Of a stretch of 64,000 nt of DNA, positions 57,662 to 64,000 are shown piece by piece. The stretch is from NCBI GenBank assembly GCA_037043455.1, contig JAWPHD010003257.1, positions 1-64,000 on the forward strand. The letters run 5' to 3'. The translations under genes were made by a program, and so were the position numbers. Source of the stretch: Cyrtodaria siliqua (Eukaryota; Mollusca; Bivalvia; Adapedonta; Hiatellidae). Positions within the stretch are counted from its first letter, which is position 1; each line of letters begins with the position of its first letter. Under the pieces are notes generated by a model, which worked only from the letters and a program-made list of their open reading frames with translations, was not told the origin of the DNA and did not search any database.

Positions 57662-58720
57662 ATCATAACAGCAATTCAATGATATATATATATATAAGTA
57701 ATCAAATAACAGCAATTCAATGATATATATATATAGAAGTAATCAAATAACAGCAATTCAATGATATATATATATAAGTAATCAAATAACAGCAATCCAA
57801 TGATATATATATAGAAGTAATCAAATAACAGCAATTCAATGATATATATATATAAGTAATCAAATAACAGCAATTCAATGATATATATATAGAAGTAATC
57901 AAATAACAGCAATTCAATGATATATATATAGAAGTAATCAAATAACAGCAATTCAATGATATATATATATATAAGTAATCAATGATATATATATATATAT
58001 AAGTAATCAAATAACAGCAATTCAATGATATATATATATATAAGTAATCAAATAACAGCAATTCAATGATATATATATATATAAGTAATCAAATAAACAG
58101 CAATTCAATGATATATATATATATATAAGTAATCAAATAAACAGCAATTCAATGATATATATATATATATATATAAGTAATCAAATAAACAGCAATTCAA
58201 TGATATATATATATATATATAAGTAATCAATGATATATATATATATAAGTAATCAATGATATATATATATATAAGTAATCAATGATATATATATATATAA
58301 GTAATCAATGATATATATATATATAAGTAATCAATGATATATATATATATAAGTAATCAATGATATATATATATATAAGTAATCAATGATATATATATAT
58401 ATATAAGTAATCAATGATATATATATATATAAGTAATCAATGATATATATATATATAAGTAATCAATGATATATATATATATATAAGTAATCAAATAAAC
58501 AGCAATTCAATGATATATATATATATATATAAGTAATCAAATAAACAGCAATTCAATGATATATATATATATATAAGTAATCAATGATATATATATATAT
58601 AAGTAATCAATGATATATATATATATAAGTAATCAATGATATATATATATATAAGTAATCAATGATATATATATATATAAGTAATCAATGATATATATAT
58701 ATATAAGTAATCAATGATAT
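57662..58720. repeat. AT-rich composite tandem array
   Basis: Two monomers alternate: a long one with AAATAACAGCAATTCAATG plus an (AT)n run and AAGTAATC (about 38-48 bp), and a short one with AAGTAATCAATG and (AT)n (about 25-28 bp). Long monomers dominate at the left, short ones at the right. (AT)n length varies between copies. The array ends exactly at the left LTR. Confidence 0.94.
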
Positions 58721-59014
58721 TGTAGTGAATCTACATAGGGTACCACTAGGCTATTGCGGCTCGATTCCCTGGAGATTTGGGTAGTCAGTAGTTTCCCGCC
58801 ATCCCAGCCCATGGGAACCATCCAGACGTCATGTGATCGAATCCAGGCTCCCTGATTGGTAGCGGCTCGGCAAGGAGGAGGGCTCTCGGAGTCAAGTGGC
58901 CATTGTGCGAGGTGTGCTTCATTAGAGCGGACGACATATTGAGATTATACGTGCATATACAAGTGGATATATTATATAGTGCCTGACAAGACCTACAATG
59001 GACAGGTAGGAACA
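58721..59014 (+). repeat. 5' long terminal repeat (right edge approximate)
   Basis: Begins TGTAGTGAATCTACATAGGG, with the canonical TG start, immediately after the array. Possible ends are CTACA at 58993-58997 or AACA at 59011-59014, both before the primer-binding site. I chose the latter because it leaves only six bases before that site. The second LTR copy, needed for exact limits, is outside the window. Confidence 0.65.
58966..58978 (+). promoter_or_regulatory. TATA-like box in the LTR
   Basis: GATATATTATATA is the only strong TATA-like run in the LTR and lies in its 3' third, where transcription of an LTR element would initiate. Not tested. Confidence 0.4.
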
Positions 59015-59020
59015 CTTTAC

Positions 59021-59034
59021 TGGTGTCAGAAGTG
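59021..59034 (+). other. Primer-binding site (tRNA-Leu)
   Basis: TGGTGTCAGAAGTG is complementary to the 3' end of an animal tRNA-Leu (CAA type, ending ...CACTTCTGACA plus CCA). All 14 positions match; the next base differs. Confidence 0.8.
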
Positions 59035-59618
59035 AAACGAGATTCACGCCTGAAGGTTTATTCACATTGAAAGGGTGCTCCCATAGCCAGAGCGTTGTGG
59101 ATTTCACAATGCTCTGAGGGTATGAGCGGATTTCGCTCAGGCACTCGCCAGCGTGATACCGTCGGCGGGAATCAATAGGATATTATATCCTAGGAAGCGT
59201 TTTTACTTGTCCGGGTGTATTTGCTCTCGTAAAAGTGAATTAAAATGTACTTTTTGGTGGGGAAGCGAAAGAGTGCTACTGCGCATGCGTGAACAAATGT
59301 CTGACGGGAAGTAAGCCATTTAGTTCCGGTGTAAACATTGACATTGCAGTGGGAGATCCATTGCAGTTTTAGTGGGCAGAGCCTCTTGTGAACATTGTCA
59401 AACGTGTTTTCGTTTGAGAGTAAAAAAAGGTTCAAACGTATTTTCGTTTGACAATGCAAAAGTGTCGAGCGTATTTTCGTTTGATGTCAAGCGTATTTTC
59501 GTTTGAGTATTGGGATATTTGAAAGACCATTGTATATCACTGTATGGTATTAACTAAATGTGTTTACGTTTAGGTATTGATAATATTCATAAATAACTAA
59601 AATATTTAATAATTAATT
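59035..59618 (+). other. Retrotransposon 5' leader with repeated motif
   Basis: Untranslated leader between primer-binding site and gag. The 15-mer CGTATTTTCGTTTGA (first copy with G for A) occurs at 59403, 59437, 59470 and 59492, and a weaker copy lies near 59560. Several are preceded by CAAACG or CAAGCG, so that part could pair with the motif. Confidence 0.75.
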
Positions 59619-61856
59619 ATGTCGGCAAGTGATAGCCTTTGCATAAGACCACGGATCAAGGTCAATTTTGCATCGGCCAGTGAATTGATGCTAATTGATG
59701 GCGTGGGTGAGAAAGTGGCAGCAGCCGTGGTTGCTGTGCGGGAAGCACAGGGGGATCTCGCTCAAGAGGAGTGGGAAGTAATTACCAGGCGACGGGTAAA
59801 TCCAGAGTGGGGGCCCGTCCTGGACTTCACTGCTAGGGTCCAAATAAAACAGGAGGGGGTCCAGATAGACTCCTTAGAGCAGGGTGACGTTGCTGGGGAA
59901 GTGCTTGACGTCGGAAGTGGGGTGTCGCAAGAGGAATTAGAAAGGGAGTCCGAGTCGGGGGAGTCCTGTTATGAGGATATAGAGACGGGTAGTGTACATA
60001 GGCAGGGTAGCCTGGAGGACATTCGCCAACAATTGTCGGAAACATCACACCCTGGGGGCAATCCCCCTGTGGGCGCCTCAGTGGCGGCCCCTGAGGCTCA
60101 CAGGGGACTGAGTTACAATACTGAGGACATGATCCAACGATTGCCGGGAACACCACGCTCGGGGAGAAACACCCTTATGGCCGCTCCTATGATTCATAAG
60201 GGACAGGACCCTTACACAGGGAATATACTTAATATACCCCAACAATTGCCAGCAGTACCACATCCGGGGAGGAGCACCCCTGTGACCACCCACGTGACAC
60301 ATGGGGGACAGGGAAATTACTCTTATCCATTTCCAGAGTATTCTTCGATACAGTACCCCCCTTCAATAGCTTCTATAGAGGGTGCAAAGCCTCCCAAGTT
60401 AGGGGCAACAGCCCCGTGTGAGACCCCGAGCAAGGCGGATCTTGAAAGTATGAAAGACATGCTTAAGAAAATGGGCCATCTGGTGGGAGTGAAGGTGGAG
60501 GATGTTCCGCAGGCGCAACCTACCATTCTGGGGCCAGTTGGGGCAGCGACGCCGTCTCCCACAGTCACAACCGCGGGGGTGCCCTCACCGAGAGAGGGTG
60601 CTATCCCGAAAACATGTATAAAGGCAAAGAAGGTGCGCTATGCTGACTCTGGCTCGTCTTCATCGTCATCCACGGAAGGGGGGGATGATGAGAGCTCTGA
60701 AGACGAGCGGCACCGCCGGAAGAAGAGGGGTAAAACCCGGGGATCTAGGGTGAGGGGTACAAGCCCCAAAGTTGAAAAATCCACTCATAGCCGGAAGGGC
60801 AAAGGGGCGTCCCCATCGCCGAGTGGTAGAGCGAGCGGCACAACATCGCGAAGCGGCAAGACACGTCGCTCCCCGTCGCCGGGGAAGTCTGACTCAGAGG
60901 ATAGTGCCCCAGAGAGGTCCCGGAAGTGCAAAACATACAAGCGGGGGATATCCCCTACACACAGACATGGCGGATCCCGCGATTGGGACCCCATTAAGTC
61001 GCTCCCGAAGGCCCTTGTATATGATGGGAAAACCGAGTGGCTAGTATTCAAGCAACGCTTCACCAGCTACTCTAAGAGGAAGAGATGGTCGAAATCTCAA
61101 CGTATGGAATGCCTGTGCTGGTCCCTGACTGGTAAAGCGGCGGAGTATTGCGCGCTCTTGAAAGAGCGGTACCCAGGGACCCTGTTGTCGTACCATCTGT
61201 TGTTAGCCCAGTTGGAAGGCCGGTTCGGGGGCAAGGAACTTCCGGCCACCGCGCAGGCGAGGTTCCAGCAAGCTGTGCAGGCCCAGGACGAGAAATTAGA
61301 GGACTGGGCCGACCGGGTGCTGACGTTGGCCAACAAAGCATTTGTGGATCTACCCGTCACATACTCTACCCAGCAGGCAGTGACACGGTTCTGCCAGGGA
61401 CTGACGGACCGCGACGCCGGCCATAGGGTCGGACTCGAGCAGCCAGACCGGGTTGAAAACGCGATAGAGCGGGTGAGGTGGCACCAACACATGACGAACG
61501 CTGTGTATGGGAAACCCCGTAAAGAACCCCGGCAGAGCCGGGGTGATGACCAGGACAACCCAGTAGTGATTTCGGCGGTTCAGGAGGCGGAGCCCCAGTC
61601 GACCAGCAGGGTGGACAGTGTGTTGGCCAATATACAACAAGAGCTAGCCACACTGACACGGAAGTTTCACTCGCTGGGTAGCGATACGAAATCGACCAAG
61701 GGGCCGTCTGCTCCACAGTGGAAGCAGCCCGAACGCCCACCCATCAATCAGAGGCAAACTAATAAATCAGCATGTTTTGGGTGTGGAGAGGTGGGGCACT
61801 TCAAACGGGAATGTCCCAATAAGGGGCAAGGCGACCCATGGATAGACAGTTGTTAA
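59619..61856 (+). CDS. gag: Gag polyprotein with N-terminal helix-hairpin-helix
   Basis: A 745-codon intact frame. Residues 14-45 form a helix-hairpin-helix like that of ComEA-type DNA-binding domains (VNFASASELMLIDGVGEKVA). Residues about 133-230 hold three diverged repeats of about 37 residues (RQQLSETSHPG, IQRLPGTPRSG, PQQLPAVPHPG). Residues about 345-455 are Ser/Arg/Lys-rich and disordered (SSSSSSTEGG, RHRRKKRGKTRGSR). Residues about 463-645 resemble a Ty3/gypsy capsid (LVYDGKTEWLVFKQRF, LEGRFGG, QARFQQAVQ, EDWADRVLTLANKAF). A CCHC zinc knuckle CFGCGEVGHFKREC is at 719-732. Gag proteins assemble the particle and bind RNA. The start is the first ATG in a long open frame after the leader. 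Stop TAA at 61854. Absence of stops in 2.2 kb suggests recent activity or selection. Confidence 0.93.
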   Translation: MSASDSLCIRPRIKVNFASASELMLIDGVGEKVAAAVVAVREAQGDLAQEEWEVITRRRVNPEWGPVLDFTARVQIKQEGVQIDSLEQGDVAGEVLDVGSGVSQEELERESESGESCYEDIETGSVHRQGSLEDIRQQLSETSHPGGNPPVGASVAAPEAHRGLSYNTEDMIQRLPGTPRSGRNTLMAAPMIHKGQDPYTGNILNIPQQLPAVPHPGRSTPVTTHVTHGGQGNYSYPFPEYSSIQYPPSIASIEGAKPPKLGATAPCETPSKADLESMKDMLKKMGHLVGVKVEDVPQAQPTILGPVGAATPSPTVTTAGVPSPREGAIPKTCIKAKKVRYADSGSSSSSSTEGGDDESSEDERHRRKKRGKTRGSRVRGTSPKVEKSTHSRKGKGASPSPSGRASGTTSRSGKTRRSPSPGKSDSEDSAPERSRKCKTYKRGISPTHRHGGSRDWDPIKSLPKALVYDGKTEWLVFKQRFTSYSKRKRWSKSQRMECLCWSLTGKAAEYCALLKERYPGTLLSYHLLLAQLEGRFGGKELPATAQARFQQAVQAQDEKLEDWADRVLTLANKAFVDLPVTYSTQQAVTRFCQGLTDRDAGHRVGLEQPDRVENAIERVRWHQHMTNAVYGKPRKEPRQSRGDDQDNPVVISAVQEAEPQSTSRVDSVLANIQQELATLTRKFHSLGSDTKSTKGPSAPQWKQPERPPINQRQTNKSACFGCGEVGHFKRECPNKGQGDPWIDSC

Positions 61857-62889
61857 ACGGGACAGGATCGGGGCGGCCCAACAGGTGCAGAACCGAAGAG
61901 CGGGCATGGCTAGTGAGGTAGCAGGATGGTTTACACGGAATCCTATGAAAGGCCCGAGTGGCCCAGTAGGGGCTACCATCCCACCGGGGGAGGTTCCCCC
62001 AAGGGGAAATGGGCAGGCTAAACCGGGAGGTAAACCAGTCTCGGTCAGTAGTGCGCAGCCCGGAGTGGGGTTGGACCGTAGAAACGTGACACCACCTAAC
62101 CAAGTTAAACAGAGCATTCAAGAGAGGGCGGAGATCGAGGGAATGGGATCACCGCAAGGGGATGACGGAGGCGCTCTAGCGGAGCAGAGGCCAGGCAGCA
62201 GCCTTTCATCTCCATCCATGGCACAGGATGTCCCGGTGGAAACCCAGGGGACTAAGAGTCCAGAGGGGCCGGAAGTGGGGTGCCAGGATGGGGAGGGGGA
62301 GGTGCAGGTTTGTCAATTGGGCTCCCATTCCCAGTTTAGCATTGGGATCCAAGTGAATGGACTGTTAGTGGAGGCGGTGATGGACACGGGAGCGGAGGTG
62401 ACCATTATGGCAGATAGGCTTTATTGGTCTGTGGAGGTACCTCCCAAATTTATTAAGGATGTTGAACTCCTGACAGGTCAGGAGTTGTCGATGCACAGGT
62501 TTCTTATAGGTCCAGTAACCTTAAAACTTGGCGATAGGCTATATAGGGAGACTCTGTATGTAGCTCCTGTCGCGGAAGATATGTTGCTGGGTTGCGATAC
62601 GTTATTTCACCTGGGAACGACCAATATTAATATGGGTGAGGGTGCATTGGTAATTGATGGTAGTGTCCTTAGACTGAGTACTGGCCAGGGGGCTATTGAC
62701 CTGGCAGTATCGGTACTACCTTCTAGGACGACCGTATGTGGTCAGAATGGACCAGACGAGTTTGACTGGGTTGTTGAGGTTAGTGAACCCCATGGGGCAG
62801 TTTGTGGCAAGAAACGCGGAACTGCGGATGCAATGTCTTGGATACAAATGGTACCGGGATATTGCAACGCGTTTAAATGCCGGAGTTGA
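61846..62889 (+). CDS. pol: Protease-containing pol remnant (RT deleted)
   Basis: This frame is +1 relative to gag and is open from 61846, overlapping the gag end by 11 bases, which would suit a +1 frameshift or a readthrough. It has no ATG of its own at the overlap. After a proline- and glycine-rich linker it contains a retroviral-type aspartic protease: VMDTGAEVTIM (catalytic D-T-G near residue 167 counted from 61885) and MLLGCDTLF (near 231-240). The protease body then ends. Near 62715-62735 sequence in the next frame matches the RNase H end (GRPYVVRMDQTSLTGLL followed by NPMGQ), and after another frame change GKKRGTADAMS matches the usual G-x-HGNADAMS. Roughly 1.5 kb of reverse transcriptase is therefore absent. 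The product would be protease-only plus an abnormal tail. Confidence 0.85.
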   Translation, partial: TVVKRDRIGAAQQVQNRRAGMASEVAGWFTRNPMKGPSGPVGATIPPGEVPPRGNGQAKPGGKPVSVSSAQPGVGLDRRNVTPPNQVKQSIQERAEIEGMGSPQGDDGGALAEQRPGSSLSSPSMAQDVPVETQGTKSPEGPEVGCQDGEGEVQVCQLGSHSQFSIGIQVNGLLVEAVMDTGAEVTIMADRLYWSVEVPPKFIKDVELLTGQELSMHRFLIGPVTLKLGDRLYRETLYVAPVAEDMLLGCDTLFHLGTTNINMGEGALVIDGSVLRLSTGQGAIDLAVSVLPSRTTVCGQNGPDEFDWVVEVSEPHGAVCGKKRGTADAMSWIQMVPGYCNAFKCRS

Positions 62890-63330
62890 GCCAGGGGAAC
62901 TGCCATGTGGGGAATGTAAGTAACCCCGGGGGCAGTTGGTGTGTGGTAAGAAACCCGGAGATGCGGTTGCACTGTTGGTCAAACCTGTTGGACAGGGACA
63001 TTGCAACACATTGTGGCCGGAGTTGAACCAGGGGAACTGCCATGTGGGGAATGCGAGTACTGCACCAGGGCGGACAGGAATTGGGGGTGTTTTATCCGAG
63101 ATGTGGATGAAGCGGTTCCGTTGGCGGCGTCAGGAGTGCAGGGAGTTGCGGGGGTGCATCACGGTGGGAACCACCGTGGTGGGGATGTCAACTACTGTGC
63201 GGGGACGGGATGTCAGCGGAAAGGTTCCTGGGATGCGGAATTGATCACTCCGCGGGATCCGCAGGGGTTGCAGTGGAGCGAGGCTTTTGAACAAAGTGAT
63301 AGTCAAACTGGGAAGGTCGAGCGGTCCTAG
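62715..63330 (+). pseudogene. RNase H / pre-integrase remnant, frame-shifted
   Basis: Recognisable pieces lie in different frames: GRPYVVRMDQTSLTGLL (RNase H) at 62717-62790, GKKRGTADAMS at 62808-62842, and LPCGECEYCTRADRNWGCFI at 63035-63095 followed by DVDEAVPL, which resembles the cysteine-containing region ahead of the integrase. The integrase catalytic core (D, D, E) is not visible. A diverged tandem duplication of about 130 bp (62794-62920 and 62929-63058) is present. Confidence 0.7.
62794..63058 (+). repeat. Diverged 130-bp tandem duplication
   Basis: Both copies start GGGGCAGTT, contain AAGAAAC(G/C)CGGA and ATTGCAAC, and end GGAACTGCCATGTGGGGAAT. They differ in the middle, so the duplication is not recent, or the copies have been mutated strongly. 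Confidence 0.85.
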
Positions 63331-63732
63331 AGGGTTTGTAGTAGAACCGGAGGTAGAGGTTCTAGGCATATGCGGTAAATCGGATCCAGGGTAAATGGTT
63401 TATGGTCCGGATACATGGGCAGATGAGGAAGACCCGCGGAGGCTCTGGGATCCAGGTGGACCCATTGTACGCGATCATGGGGCGTGCAAGGAGGACCCTT
63501 GGATGCCCTGGGATGAGCAGGACCGATTGGCAAACGGGGACAAGCGTGGGTACCCTGAGATCCGGGCGGGGGCCAGTCACCAAGAGGTGAGGTGGCCTGT
63601 CCTGAAGTGACGGCCAGGGATTTTGGGAGTGGGTGCTCCGTCCAGGTGTCACCAGGATGTTAGACCGCGTAAGAATAAATACATAGGAGGCTTCCTTTGT
63701 ATTATTGCCCTTGATCCCTCAGAATATTCGAA
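63331..63732 (+). other. Retrotransposon interior without recognisable domain
   Basis: Proline/tryptophan-rich open frames here (for example 63395-63610) show no integrase or envelope motif. I cannot assign function. Confidence 0.4.
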
Positions 63733-64000
63733 GACCAGAGTTGTGGGAAGATCCCGCGTCACTGCACCTGTGGTTCCATGGGAGTGCGGTTAGTGACTCC
63801 AAATTGGGGCACCTACCTCAATAGCAGGAGTTGGGTAATCTCTGTTCAGAGGGTCCGGACGGTTAGTACAGGTGAACCCTCTCCTGTACGGCCGTCTCGG
63901 GACTCCTCAAAGTCTCTGAAGGCCAGAGTTGTGGGAGCGTTCCCGCATCTCTGCACCTGAGGGGGTCTGGAGGTTTGGTTAGAGACATCCCAAATTTGGG
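63733..64000 (+). repeat. Tandem repeat with about 188-bp offset at window end
   Basis: GACCAGAGTTGTGGGAAGAT with CACTGCACCTG and CTCCAAATTGGGG (63733-63810) recurs as GGCCAGAGTTGTGGGAGCGT with CTCTGCACCTGA and CCCAAATTTGGG (63921-64000). The sequence continues beyond the window. Confidence 0.75.

Larger units (their letters stand above)
58721..64000 (+). mobile_element. Ty3/gypsy-like LTR retrotransposon, RT-deleted, truncated by the window end
   Basis: In order: 5' LTR, tRNA-Leu-type primer-binding site, a leader with repeated motifs, gag, a protease-bearing frame, then RNase H and integrase-proximal remnants. No reverse transcriptase or integrase core motif is present between 62600 and 64000. 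The 3' LTR has not been reached. The composition is GC-richer than the surrounding AT-rich DNA from about 59619 on. The insertion lies at the edge of the AT-rich array. It is probably a non-autonomous derivative dependent on a related full element. Confidence 0.88.

Noticed and set aside
57676..58061. Minus-strand frames rich in Tyr, Ile and Leu
   Set aside because: They are translations of the AT-rich array, with the same periodicity.
58721..58900. Possible tRNA-like B box in the LTR (GGCTCGATTCCC)
   Set aside because: No A box at the right distance, and position and TG start fit an LTR better than a SINE.
60745..61740. Several overlapping frames on both strands in the gag region
   Set aside because: They are shadows of the gag frame, which has the only recognisable domains.
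1..64000. Search for CRISPR arrays, bacterial operons, rRNA and intact tRNA genes
   Set aside because: The direct repeats are minisatellites without unique spacers, and tRNA-like pieces belong to SINEs. Nothing supports these feature types.

Overview
This is a eukaryotic nuclear window, most likely from a marine mollusc and probably a bivalve. It is AT-rich and gene-poor, with coding sequence split by introns. It is packed with minisatellites, tRNA-derived SINEs of a molluscan type, short inverted-repeat transposons, LINE remnants, and one Ty3/gypsy-like LTR element. No bacterial, phage or CRISPR features were seen.

Host genes are few. At 8470-8636 on the minus strand lies one clear exon of KATNAL2 (katanin p60 ATPase A-like 2), with good splice sites; its AAA ATPase exons were not found. 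At 37296-38837 (+) lies a 513-codon ORF for an acidic, probably nuclear and largely disordered protein that I do not recognise. A short candidate 5' exon (17205-17258, minus) is weak.

The left half is dominated by tandem arrays: 25 bp (455-1495), about 43 bp (2869-3127), 26 bp (8862-9218), 32 bp (10652-11577), 39 bp with higher-order structure (11578-16985), and 46 bp (27910-32540). The 46-bp array carries two duplicated copies of one transposon-like insert. Long open frames in the 39-bp array arise because the period is a multiple of three; they are not genes. Two blocks of a roughly 320-bp repeat sit in opposite orientation (22075-24690 and 41946-43650).

The right half holds short repeat families (43.7-47.2 kb), a 2.15-kb fold-back palindrome (47641-49794), a 5'-truncated LINE tail (52130-52877, +), a decayed LINE with most reverse transcriptase blocks (53540-55740, minus), a near-perfect palindromic element with TTAA target duplications (55997-56520), and an AT-rich array (57662-58720).

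From 58721 to the window end lies an LTR retrotransposon inserted at the edge of that array. It has a 5' LTR, a primer-binding site matching tRNA-Leu, an intact gag with an N-terminal helix-hairpin-helix, and a protease-bearing ORF. The ORF then jumps directly into the end of RNase H, so reverse transcriptase appears deleted. The element is probably non-autonomous. Its 3' LTR is not in the window.
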